In this document: positions 1 through 5,220 of the stretch, piece by piece
Numbering within the stretch: position 1 is the stretch's first letter
Layout of the letters: each line of letters opens with the position of its first letter
From: DASWHX01 sp036397995
Lineage (GTDB): Bacteria > Bacteroidota > Bacteroidia > Cytophagales > Cyclobacteriaceae
DNA: 6,248 nt
Reading direction: 5' to 3'
Assembly (NCBI GenBank): GCA_036397995.1
Contig: DASWHX010000113.1
Span: forward strand, 1 to 6,248
The notes under the pieces: model-generated
What the model saw: the letters and a program-made list of their open reading frames with translations, nothing else
Told to the model about the DNA's origin: nothing
Database searches by the model: none
Position numbers and translations under genes: made by a program

Positions 1-180
1 ACTTTCTATGATGAAGATGGAGAGGTTTTCGATACTACTCATTTTCCCGGATCGGCGAGGAAATTCCCTTTCCGCGGAAAAGGATTTTACAGAATCAAAG
101 GAAAAGTGGTTGAAGATTTCGGTTATCCAATGATTGAAGTCCATTTCATGGAAAAATTACCAATGGTTACAAATCAATAA
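1..180 (+). CDS. C-terminal end of a DnaE-type DNA polymerase III alpha subunit (5' partial)
   Basis: An open frame enters from the left edge in frame 1 and stops at TAA 178-180, leaving 59 visible residues. They contain the run FDTTHFPGSARKFPFRGKG followed by FYRIKGKVVEDFGYP and IEVHFMEKLPM. From memory this matches the extreme C-terminus of bacterial DnaE proteins, especially the shorter Bacteroidota/ImuC-like form, where an OB-fold-like end carries an 'FDTxHFP...PFRGxGxYxxxGKVVEEFGxPxxEV' pattern. That protein would be a replicative or error-prone polymerase subunit acting in the cytoplasm. Only the tail is visible, so no catalytic residue can be checked and the essential and translesion forms cannot be told apart. 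It converges with the minus-strand small-gene cluster that ends at 257. The frame itself is certain; the family call is fairly likely. Confidence 0.62.
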   Translation, partial: TFYDEDGEVFDTTHFPGSARKFPFRGKGFYRIKGKVVEDFGYPMIEVHFMEKLPMVTNQ

Positions 181-219
181 TCATGTATATAATATATTCA
201 TTATGGCAATTATATATGA
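181..219. terminator. AT-rich imperfect inverted repeat between convergent genes, possible weak terminator
   Basis: Immediately after the stop at 178-180, TCAT (181-184) plus ATATAAT (187-193) pairs perfectly with ATTATATATGA (209-219), apart from a 2-nt GT bulge at 185-186. The loop is 15 nt. The stem holds almost only A-T pairs and no clear T-tract follows on either strand, so it is at best a weak terminator for the convergent genes ending at 180 and 257. It could equally be chance in AT-rich sequence. Confidence 0.3.
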
Positions 220-256
220 GTTGAACCCAATTAAATGATAAGGAAGGACTCTATTT

Positions 257-547
257 CTAAAATTGTGTATCTCTTAGATGCTGGTAATAGTCATTTCCCT
301 TTACATTACAATCAATGAGACCATTATACATGTGGGAGTCAATGCATAAAGCCTGAGCTAATTTTTTGGCTTTATGTATATGAAATTCATCTTTATGGTT
401 ATTGGGAATCTTAAGGTAAGGGCTAATAATAACAGAGTCAATGATAATTTGACCGATTGTATGCTTGCCTTTGTTTTTTACAGTTGGCTTAACTTTCGCT
501 AAGATTTGTTTTCTAATAACTTTCTCAGGATATACTTTAAAGGCCAC
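257..547 (-). CDS. Small protein resembling a HicA-type toxin, GTG start directly after the upstream TAG
   Basis: 96 residues if it starts at GTG 547-545. No ATG is available before residue 73, and the codon just upstream in the same frame is TAG (550-548), the stop of the preceding gene. It is therefore either a translationally coupled gene with a zero-nucleotide gap or the second half of an interrupted 245-codon frame. By eye the layout resembles HicA mRNA-interferase toxins (dsRBD-like fold): a first helix EKVIRKQIL (8-16), a basic KNKGKHTIG stretch (24-32) where HicA has its catalytic KGSHH, then IPNNHKDE (47-54) followed by a helix HKAKKLAQALCI (58-69), like the HicA 'IPxH...E...LxxIL' end. 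The serine and second histidine of GSHH are not conserved (GKHT). Codon use looks coding. The HicA assignment is inference; otherwise it is an unknown protein. Confidence 0.55.
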   Translation of the reverse strand: MAFKVYPEKVIRKQILAKVKPTVKNKGKHTIGQIIIDSVIISPYLKIPNNHKDEFHIHKAKKLAQALCIDSHMYNGLIDCNVKGNDYYQHLRDTQF

Positions 548-994
548 CTATTTAATGTCAACAAGAGAGGACAAAAATTTCTTTATTTTCTTAGCCTTTC
601 TACCCAACTCACCATCCGGGTGATGAAGTAAATATAGAATATTTGAAATATCTTCATGTATTTCAGATATCACCTCAGGCTCAGAATTACCATAGGCATA
701 AATATCCAATTCATCTACGAAGCCAAAGAATTCATCGCCAATAAATTGGCATGTTATATATAGCGGCTTTTTTAGTGAATAGCCGGGATTATATAAATTA
801 TTAATTGGCCTATAATATTGAAATTTTTCTGAATTTTGTCCGTCTGTAAATGACGATAAAAATATTGCTTGATTGCTAGACTCATCGGCAGAACCTGTTG
901 ATACTCTTATTCTTATAGTCACAGCCTTAGATTTTCCATGATTACGAGTAACGCTAGAGGCATCAGTTTTATTAGTTAATAGATTGTACCACAT
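548..994 (-). CDS. Small protein with a HicB-like C-terminal segment (antitoxin-like candidate)
   Basis: 148 residues. ATG 994-992 lies 2 nt after the stop of the upstream gene (TAA 999-997), and the gene ends in TAG 550-548. The first 25 residues are polar, followed by a predicted strand TIRIRV (26-31). Residues 78-122 (LYITCQFIGDEFFGFVDELDIYAYGNS, then EPEVISEIHEDISNILYLL) have the beta-beta-helix pattern of HicB/UPF0150 domains, in which '...elpgl..yGdTleEAlenikEai..l' is typical. The tail GELGRKAKKIKKFLSSLV is basic and helical. In HicAB systems HicB folds on an RNase-H-like core, neutralises HicA and often represses the operon. Here no RHH or HTH domain is seen in the same chain, so DNA binding would need another protein. 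The tight spacing places it in one operon with both neighbours. The gene is well supported; the HicB relation is an inference from pattern only. Confidence 0.68.
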   Translation of the reverse strand: MWYNLLTNKTDASSVTRNHGKSKAVTIRIRVSTGSADESSNQAIFLSSFTDGQNSEKFQYYRPINNLYNPGYSLKKPLYITCQFIGDEFFGFVDELDIYAYGNSEPEVISEIHEDISNILYLLHHPDGELGRKAKKIKKFLSSLVDIK

Positions 995-996
995 GT

Positions 997-1341
997 TTAT
1001 TTTGTCTTTTTTACTAATTGATTATACTCATCAATCTTTCCTTGTAACCACACTACCAGCGATTGAGCAATATTTATATCTAATATTAAGCCAGCTTCAA
1101 TTTCTCTAAGTCCGCCTTTCTCGGAGCTTCTAAAATCGCGTAATTCCACTCCAAGGCTGCCATCTTTCTCTATTGGATAAGTGGAGGATTTGGGAGTATG
1201 GAATTTATCTATGTAAGGTTCGAAATAAATCTTGCCCTGAGGTGTTAAACCTCCAAAAAAACCATCAATATGATAAATTCTAAACCCCCCAGTTTTTACA
1301 TATTTAATTTCAATCTTTTTTGGATTGCCGTTCTGACCCAT
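997..1341 (-). CDS. Conserved small protein of unknown function, first gene of the three-gene cluster
   Basis: 114 residues, ATG 1341-1339 to TAA 999-997. No signal peptide or membrane segment is visible. The chain reads as several beta strands (IEIKYVKTGGFRIYHIDGFFGG 10-31, GKIYFEPYID 36-45, SLGVELRDF 62-70), then REIEAGLILDINIAQSLVVWLQ (79-100) and a final amphipathic helix to KIDEYNQLV. The pattern 'xRxVxVgIiLdxxxAksLxxWLxxkI' with an N-terminal 'FRIxHxDGxxGGxTPxGxI' recalls small uncharacterised bacterial proteins and loosely resembles DUF3467, but I cannot name the family. The gene is followed after 2 nt by the HicB-like gene, so the two are surely co-transcribed. A leader of about 70-80 nt without a clear ribosome-binding sequence precedes it. 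Its role in the module is unknown; sensor, antitoxin partner and immunity protein all remain open. Confidence 0.72.
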   Translation of the reverse strand: MGQNGNPKKIEIKYVKTGGFRIYHIDGFFGGLTPQGKIYFEPYIDKFHTPKSSTYPIEKDGSLGVELRDFRSSEKGGLREIEAGLILDINIAQSLVVWLQGKIDEYNQLVKKTK

Positions 1342-1417
1342 ATTTCCCGTTGAAGCTAAAAATCAAATAAAAACTGCGAAGTTAGCCCATAAATGTGATT
1401 ATTTTTTAATTCACTTA

Positions 1418-1449
1418 CAAATTTAAACCATTAAGTATTGGTATAGTAA
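1418..1449 (-). promoter_or_regulatory. Candidate Bacteroidota promoter for the three-gene minus cluster
   Basis: On the minus strand TAAATTTG (1425-1418) is an exact match to the Bacteroidota -7 element TAnnTTTG. The -33 position, 21 nt upstream, holds only TTA (1449-1447) instead of TTG or TTTG. Transcription would start near 1412, giving a leader of about 70 nt before ATG 1341. An alternative -7 box TAACTTCG lies closer (near 1383-1376) but has one mismatch and no TTG at the right distance. It lies back-to-back with the promoter of the RHH gene. Confidence 0.38.
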
Positions 1450-1469
1450 CACTTGTTAGTCAAAAATTG

Positions 1470-1488
1470 TTCCGAGAAAATATCGGGA
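1470..1488. repeat. Short inverted repeat upstream of the RHH gene, possible operator
   Basis: TTCCGA (1470-1475) and TCGGGA (1483-1488) form a 6-bp inverted repeat with one G-T mismatch and a 7-nt AT-rich centre. It lies just upstream of the -33 element of the RHH promoter and between the two divergent promoters. RHH dimers usually bind short inverted or direct repeats close to their own promoter, so this is a candidate operator. The arms are short and only suggestive. Confidence 0.25.
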
Positions 1489-1492
1489 TACA

Positions 1493-1524
1493 TTTGGATA
1501 TTGTCTTGAAATGTATTACTTTTA
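1493..1524 (+). promoter_or_regulatory. Bacteroidota-type promoter directly in front of the RHH gene
   Basis: TTTG (1493-1496), a 20-nt spacer and TACTTTTA (1517-1524) fit the Bacteroidota consensus TTTG-N19-21-TAnnTTTG with one mismatch, in the last base. The -7 box ends only 6 nt before ATG 1531, so transcription should begin within a few nucleotides of the start codon. The mRNA would be leaderless or nearly so, which agrees with the absence of any Shine-Dalgarno sequence. Confidence 0.5.
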
Positions 1525-1530
1525 CATACA

Positions 1531-1665
1531 ATGAAAGACGAATCAATAACCATAAGAATAGACGCTGAAACTCTTAATAGGTTGAGGGAATTAGCTGAGA
1601 AAGACCAGCGCACCTTGAGCAACTACATCCGGTTGGTGCTTACCAAACACATTGAAAAAGTATAA
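1531..1665 (+). CDS. Ribbon-helix-helix (CopG/Arc-type) DNA-binding protein, 44 aa
   Basis: ATG 1531-1533 to TAA 1663-1665, 44 residues. The chain is a complete minimal RHH fold: strand SITIRID (5-11), helix A AETLNRLRELAEKDQR (12-27), a turn and helix B TLSNYIRLVLTKHIEKV (28-44). The alternating residues of the strand (T7, R9, and nearby S5) would contact the DNA major groove in a dimer, as in Arc, CopG and ParD-type antitoxins. 'R-T-L-S-N-Y-I-R' matches the usual 'RSxSeyIRxll' helix-B signature. It acts in the cytoplasm as a repressor or as the DNA-binding part of an antitoxin. No toxin gene follows in the same orientation; only a 22-codon open stretch from GTG 1670 to 1738 is seen. The divergent three-gene cluster is the obvious regulatory target. 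The fold is clear; the target is inferred. Confidence 0.82.
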   Translation: MKDESITIRIDAETLNRLRELAEKDQRTLSNYIRLVLTKHIEKV

Positions 1666-1699
1666 AATCGTGAAAGCTAAATTTGACAATCTCTACCAA

Positions 1700-1746
1700 T
1701 TAGCCCAACACTATGCACATAACAACATTACTGGGTAACTTTTTTT
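1700..1746 (+). terminator. Possible weak terminator behind the RHH gene
   Basis: TTA-g-CCCA (1700-1707) pairs with TGGGTAA (1732-1738), with one bulged G and a 24-nt loop. One C (1739) then separates it from a run of seven T (1740-1746). The T-run right after the stem is typical of intrinsic terminators, but the stem is short and the loop long, so the call is weak. Confidence 0.3.
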
Positions 1747-1760
1747 GTAGTTTTTTGTAG
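1741..1760 (+). repeat. Tandem 10-bp repeat TTTTTTGTAG x2
   Basis: Two perfect adjacent copies of TTTTTTGTAG. They give two T-runs 10 bp apart and follow the possible terminator directly. They may be a slippage product or form a double T-tract; no further function is visible. Confidence 0.6.
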
Positions 1761-1791
1761 TCACATTTTAATGGAACTAAGAATAACTATA

Positions 1792-1804
1792 AATCTGCCA
1801 GATT
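1792..1804. repeat. 13-bp palindrome AATCTG-C-CAGATT
   Basis: Perfect 6-bp arms around one central C in an otherwise irregular AT-rich region, about 175 bp before the first PID-CTERM gene. The size suits a dimeric regulator's operator, but only one copy was found and no protein can be assigned to it. Confidence 0.35.
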
Positions 1805-1936
1805 GGGTCTATTACAATATTATCTAGGGTTGTTCATATTATTCTCAAAATAAGACTAATTTTAGATTGAATTATGCTAGTAAATTGAGTATAAATTGTA
1901 TATAATTATATTAATTATAAGTATAATAATATTAGA

Positions 1937-1971
1937 TTTGTAATTAACTGTATATTATATATATAACTTTA
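1937..1971 (+). promoter_or_regulatory. Candidate promoter for the first PID-CTERM gene
   Basis: TTTG (1937-1940) and TAACTTTA (1964-1971) resemble the Bacteroidota -33 and -7 elements. The 23-nt spacer is longer than the usual 19-21 nt. The -7 box ends 7 nt before ATG 1979, so this transcript too would have almost no leader, and no Shine-Dalgarno sequence precedes the gene. The surrounding sequence is so AT-rich that chance matches are possible. Confidence 0.35.
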
Positions 1972-1978
1972 TTTTATT

Positions 1979-2278
1979 ATGTTTTCTCCCCTTCTTATCA
2001 GGATTGGGAGTAGAATAGTTCTGACCGGAGTATTTTTTCTGCTTTTCATTACTTTGCTAATAGCCCAACCAGGGACAGGAGGAAATCCGGGTGGTGGCGG
2101 ACAGGGTGGAAATCCCGGCGGTGGACAGGGAAACCCATGTGTAGGTCCAAATCCTCCACCAAATTGCGGTCAGCCGGCACCTATCGAGGGTTTGTATTTT
2201 CTATTTCTTGGTGGCCTGGCAATTGGCCTGTATTTTACCTGGCAAAAACATCGAAACTCTAAAATCCTTAAAGATTAA
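1979..2278 (+). CDS. PID-CTERM-type sorting-signal protein with Gly/Pro-rich linker, 99 aa
   Basis: ATG 1979 to TAA 2276-2278; no other start codon is available before the hydrophobic segment. Residues 1-29 form a signal peptide (basic start, core IVLTGVFFLLFITLLIAQ). Residues 30-67 are an exported linker dominated by G, N, P and Q with two copies of GGNPGGG and two cysteines (C54, C63). From residue 68 comes the tripartite tail: PIEG motif, hydrophobic segment LYFLFLGGLAIGLYFTW, and basic end KHRNSK. Short Bacteroidota proteins with 'PID/PIxG + TM + basic tail' are known as PID-CTERM proteins; by analogy with PEP-CTERM/exosortase systems a dedicated peptidase is thought to process them. No such enzyme is encoded in this window. 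The PID aspartate is replaced by E. The protein lies upstream of the barrel gene (119-nt gap, same strand) and resembles the one at 5221-5439. The product is probably envelope-anchored; its function is unknown. Confidence 0.78.
   Translation: MFSPLLIRIGSRIVLTGVFFLLFITLLIAQPGTGGNPGGGGQGGNPGGGQGNPCVGPNPPPNCGQPAPIEGLYFLFLGGLAIGLYFTWQKHRNSKILKD
2081..2131 (+). repeat. Imperfect tandem repeat coding for the Gly-rich linker
   Basis: Two units starting GGAAATCC (2081-2107, 27 bp, and 2108-2131, 24 bp) share the order GGAAATCC-sGG-yGGTGG-GGACAGGG and encode the two GGNPGGG(G)QG blocks. The second lacks one codon. A third partial unit begins at 2129 (GGAAACCC). Unit number could vary between strains through slippage, changing linker length. 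Confidence 0.65.
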
Positions 2279-2397
2279 AAAGATAAATCTAATTTCTTAC
2301 CCCGTAGATTAATTACCAAACTAAGAGCCAAAAAGGCTTAAAAGACCGATTACCCTTTCTTTTTTTTCGTAAATTGGCCTGAGGTTAGTTAAGACTA

Positions 2398-3300
2398 ATG
2401 AGAAAAACCGGAGTTGTGTTTATTCTGCTTTCCGCCATTTCTATAGAAATGGCATTGGCACAAAGTTTCTATTCCGGATCCCGCGATCGGGCCTGGATGG
2501 TCTCCCTTGGAACCGGCATCAGTTCATATTTTGGTGAGGTTAATAATCCTAAGGATAAGTTTGATACGAAACTCAATATTGAATTTGGATTAAAATACAT
2601 GTTTGCACCCAGGTTCGGGGCCAGATTAAATGTAACCTGGTTCAGGTTGCAAGGTGATGACGCAACTTCAAAATATGATCCAATAATTGAAAGGAACTTA
2701 TCATTTCGATCAGACAATCTTGAGGTGGCAGTTATGGGAATTGCTCAACTAATTCCTGAAGGATCAAGATTTTACCAACGTCCCAGATTCAACCCATATT
2801 TGTTTGCTGGTATTGGTTATTTGTATTTCAATCCCAAGGCGGAAGCTCCTGCAGAATATAACGGGCAGCCCCTGCCCGATGCCGGCAAATGGGTACCCTT
2901 GCAGCCTTTAATGACAGAGGGAGTTGATTATAAAAGAAGTGCCTTTGTAATTCCTTATGGAGTTGGCGTAAATATACGTATTAGCCCTTTCTTCAATCTT
3001 GTAATTGATGGCGGCTATCGCTGGACATTTACGGATTATCTTGATGATGCCAGCACGGTGCACAAAGATCCGGCTTCCTTTTCAGATCCCCTGGCAGCGG
3101 CCCTGGCAGACAGACGGCCAGAAATAGGAAAAGCACCGGCGGAGGAAGGAGATATTAGGGGAAATCCTGACAGAAATGATGGATATTTTCTTTTGAATGC
3201 GAAAATTGAATATTTTTTACCTTCTGAATTTTTTCAAAATATTTTTGGTGGGGGAGATAAGCTGCGTACGATAAAAGTAAAGCGAAGAAGGCGAAGGTAG
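2398..3300 (+). CDS. Outer-membrane beta-barrel protein, DUF6089/PorG-like
   Basis: 300 residues, ATG 2398 to TAG 3298-3300. Residues 1-21 form a signal peptide ending ALA-Q, fitting signal peptidase I; there is no lipobox cysteine. The mature chain is a series of alternating beta strands typical of an 8-stranded OmpA-like barrel: AWMVSLGTGISSYFGEV (32-48), LNIEFGLKYMFAPRFGARLNVTWFRLQGDD, NLEVAVMGIAQLIP, FNPYLFAGIGYLYFNP, VIPYGVGVNIRISPFFNLVIDGGYRWTFTDYLDD, and the final strand YFLLNAKIEYFL. 'GxSxYxGEVN' near the start and 'PYxFxGIGYxYFNP' in the middle match Bacteroidota DUF6089 proteins, which include the T9SS outer-membrane component PorG; whether this one serves T9SS cannot be decided here. 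The chain ends in an unusual KVKRRRRR. A poor -7-like box TAAATTGG lies at 2370-2377 without a -33 partner, so read-through from the gene at 1979 is possible. Confidence 0.78.
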   Translation: MRKTGVVFILLSAISIEMALAQSFYSGSRDRAWMVSLGTGISSYFGEVNNPKDKFDTKLNIEFGLKYMFAPRFGARLNVTWFRLQGDDATSKYDPIIERNLSFRSDNLEVAVMGIAQLIPEGSRFYQRPRFNPYLFAGIGYLYFNPKAEAPAEYNGQPLPDAGKWVPLQPLMTEGVDYKRSAFVIPYGVGVNIRISPFFNLVIDGGYRWTFTDYLDDASTVHKDPASFSDPLAAALADRRPEIGKAPAEEGDIRGNPDRNDGYFLLNAKIEYFLPSEFFQNIFGGGDKLRTIKVKRRRRR

Positions 3301-3318
3301 CTTTGCCTAAACCGCTTT
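3279..3318. terminator. Symmetrical hairpin shared by two convergent genes (bidirectional terminator)
   Basis: AGGCGAAG (3289-3296) pairs with CTTTGCCT (3301-3308), 8 bp with one G-T pair, around a 4-nt loop GTAG. A second stem outside it pairs AAAGCG (3279-3284) with CGCTTT (3313-3318), across a 4 x 4 internal loop. T-runs follow on both sides: CGCTTTT on the plus strand and CGCTTTACTTTT on the minus strand. The loop contains the TAG stop of the barrel gene and the inner stem contains most of the stop of the dehydratase gene, so both reading frames end inside the hairpin. This is the expected design of a compact two-way terminator. Confidence 0.62.
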
Positions 3319-5220
3319 TCCTGTCTCGCCCTGTTTGTCGAGAATTTCGTAGCGGGAAAAACTGCTCAGGTATTCCGGGACCATTTTCTTCATCTGGGTG
3401 ACGACCTCAAATTCATCCTTTTCTTTCGCCAAATCAATCAGTTTGTCAATTTCCCTGGAGATACTCATATACGCGTATTCCACCACTTTCGCAATCATGA
3501 TTTTCTCATGATACGTTGAGATAGTATTTTCCTTATTATTGAGGAGTTCTTCATATAACTTCTCCCCTTCCCTGAGTCCGGTAAAATGAATTTCAATATC
3601 CTTATTCAATTCAAGACCTGACAGATGAATCATCCTCTTGGCAAGGTCAACTATTTTCACAGACTCACCCATATCGAATAAATAAATTTCTCCGCCCTCT
3701 CCCATTGAGGCTGCCTCAAGAACCAGTTCAACTGCTTCGGAAATAGTCATGAAGTAACGCGTTATGTCAGGATGGGTAACTGTAATTGGTCCACCTTTAT
3801 CAATTTGTTTTTTGAAAAGTGGAATCACAGAACCATTCGAGCCCAGCACATTTCCAAAACGGGTAGTAACGAATTTTGTATAATATTCTTTGTTGGCTAC
3901 TTTGAAATTATTCAGTGACTGCACATACATTTCTGCTATTCTTTTAGAAGCGCCCATAACATTTGTCGGGTTCACCGCTTTGTCTGTAGAAATCATGACA
4001 AACTTCTTCACCATGAATTTAAATGAGAGATCAGCAAGGTATTTTGTCCCCAGTACATTACAAAGAATAGCTTCCGATGGATTTTTTTCCATAATAGGAA
4101 CATGTTTGTAGGCTGCTGCATGGAAAATAACGTCCGGATGATATTTAAGAAACAATTGTTCTATTCGTTGAGGATTGGTTATATCCGCGACCACAAATTG
4201 GTATTGAATTTTTGTTGTATTAGATTCAATTTCACATTCCAGATCAAAAATTCCCGTCTCAGATTGATCAATCAGTACCATAAGGGACGGATTATACTGT
4301 GATATCTGCCTGACTAATTCACTTCCGATTGATCCGGCAGCTCCTGTTACAAATATTCTTTTATCTTCTAATTCATGTCCAATTTTAATATTATTAATGC
4401 TGATAGTTTCTCTACCAAGCAGATCTTCTATGCTAACATCCCGTATTTGTCTTACACTAAGTTCACCTTTTACCCAACTGTCAAAGCTGGGTACCTGACG
4501 CACTTTAATTTTGAATATAGAACATGCATCAACGACTTCATTTTTCCGCATTGGAGAAATATCTCTCAGCGCGATGATTAGTTCCATTCTGGGATAAGCC
4601 GCAAACTTACTTATGTCTGTTAATCCGATTATGGGAGTTGAGCCGATTTGATTTCCGGTTTTTTGCCTGTCATCATCAACAAAGGCCAACACTTTCATAT
4701 TGGAGTAAGAATCAGACTCTATTATTTGCCTGGTAAGTTGGCCAAGCTTTCCGGCCCCAAAGATCAAAATAGATACCTGTTTTTTAACTGAAGCCGAGTA
4801 GTAGGAAAACAGCGCTTTGACCAGAATTCGATAAGAAACCAACGTGAATACCGAAATGAAAAAAGCAATTGAAAGAACTGAAAAGGGAATAACTCTTAAT
4901 CCATAGGTAAGATTATATATTTCATTTACACCGAGTAGCAACATGAATGATATCAGCATTGCCCTGACAACTCTGATAGCATCCTGGGGACCGGTATAAC
5001 GGATAATTCCCCGATAAGGTTTGAGAACCATTATTACAATGAGGTGAGCGGACAGATAAAAAAATATCTCACTGAAAATATTTCTGGAAGCAATGGGATT
5101 CAGATCAAAATTGAATCTAAGCAAATAGGCGAGGACAATTGAAGCCAGAATAAAACCAAGGTCTATTAGTACTATAATCCAACGAGGGAGGATTCTTATA
5201 GCTGAGATTCTGGTTTGCAT
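3307..5220 (-). CDS. Membrane-bound nucleotide-sugar 4,6-dehydratase/epimerase, CapD/WbpM/PglF type
   Basis: 637 residues, the usual length for this family. Residues 13-131 hold four membrane segments (about 13-34, 51-67, 86-102, 110-131). Next comes a first Rossmann domain with ILIFGAGKLG (151-160), then the catalytic extended-SDR domain: NAD(P)-binding VTGAAGSIGSE (291-301), AAAYKHVPIMEKNP (368-381), ISTDKAVNPTNVMGASK (410-426), RFGNVLGS (454-461) and LREGEKLYEEL (549-559). As in WbpM and PglF, Met422 replaces the classical SDR tyrosine before Lys426, and the S/T-D-K triplet (411-414) holds the acid and base used by these dehydratases. The family converts UDP-GlcNAc to the UDP-4-keto-6-deoxy sugar that starts QuiNAc, bacillosamine or FucNAc synthesis for capsule, O-antigen or protein glycosylation. 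The active site faces the cytoplasm. ATG 5220-5218 follows the TAA of the PID-CTERM gene with no gap, suggesting coupled translation. The exact product cannot be fixed from sequence alone. Confidence 0.93.
   Translation of the reverse strand: MQTRISAIRILPRWIIVLIDLGFILASIVLAYLLRFNFDLNPIASRNIFSEIFFYLSAHLIVIMVLKPYRGIIRYTGPQDAIRVVRAMLISFMLLLGVNEIYNLTYGLRVIPFSVLSIAFFISVFTLVSYRILVKALFSYYSASVKKQVSILIFGAGKLGQLTRQIIESDSYSNMKVLAFVDDDRQKTGNQIGSTPIIGLTDISKFAAYPRMELIIALRDISPMRKNEVVDACSIFKIKVRQVPSFDSWVKGELSVRQIRDVSIEDLLGRETISINNIKIGHELEDKRIFVTGAAGSIGSELVRQISQYNPSLMVLIDQSETGIFDLECEIESNTTKIQYQFVVADITNPQRIEQLFLKYHPDVIFHAAAYKHVPIMEKNPSEAILCNVLGTKYLADLSFKFMVKKFVMISTDKAVNPTNVMGASKRIAEMYVQSLNNFKVANKEYYTKFVTTRFGNVLGSNGSVIPLFKKQIDKGGPITVTHPDITRYFMTISEAVELVLEAASMGEGGEIYLFDMGESVKIVDLAKRMIHLSGLELNKDIEIHFTGLREGEKLYEELLNNKENTISTYHEKIMIAKVVEYAYMSISREIDKLIDLAKEKDEFEVVTQMKKMVPEYLSSFSRYEILDKQGETGKAV

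Larger units (their letters stand above)
1666..1978. other. AT-rich intergenic region without a supported gene
   Basis: 313 bp between the RHH gene and the first PID-CTERM gene. It holds a possible terminator (1700-1746), a tandem 10-bp repeat (1741-1760), a small palindrome (1792-1804) and, from about 1840, almost pure A/T sequence leading into the promoter of the next gene. A 22-codon frame from GTG 1670 to TAA 1738 has no recognisable content and may be the remnant of a lost partner gene or chance. No tRNA, rRNA or other RNA gene was recognised on either strand. Confidence 0.6.

Noticed and set aside
422..422. Met instead of Tyr in the SDR YxxxK motif of the dehydratase (residue 422) as a defect
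   Set aside because: WbpM/PglF-type enzymes normally carry Met here and use the nearby S/T-D-K residues; it is family-typical. (The coordinate given is a protein residue; the gene is at 3307-5220.)
1431..1622. 63-codon open frame on the minus strand
   Set aside because: It lies opposite the RHH gene, whose complete RHH fold and promoter are convincing; the minus-strand translation has no recognisable content.
1670..1738. 22-codon frame from GTG behind the RHH gene, as a toxin partner
   Set aside because: Too short, starts with GTG and shows no family pattern; noted only as a possible remnant.
1376..1740. TTAGCCCA at 1382-1389 and 1700-1707, and TGGGTAAC near 1732, as possible integron attC boxes
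   Set aside because: GCCCAAC fits the R-box pattern once, but no matching GTTRRRY partner or folded attC structure was found and no integrase is visible.
2286..2338. Two small hairpins (AATCTA/TAGATT and AGCC-AAAAA-GGCT) after the first PID-CTERM gene
   Set aside because: Stems of 4-6 bp with no T-tract directly behind; the T-run at 2359-2367 is about 20 nt away. Not a convincing terminator.
2469..2717. 82-codon minus-strand frame inside the barrel gene
   Set aside because: Shadow of a well-supported gene on the other strand, with no domain pattern.
3890..4581. Three plus-strand frames of 66-73 codons inside the dehydratase gene
   Set aside because: They lie antisense to conserved catalytic motifs of the dehydratase and have no recognisable product.
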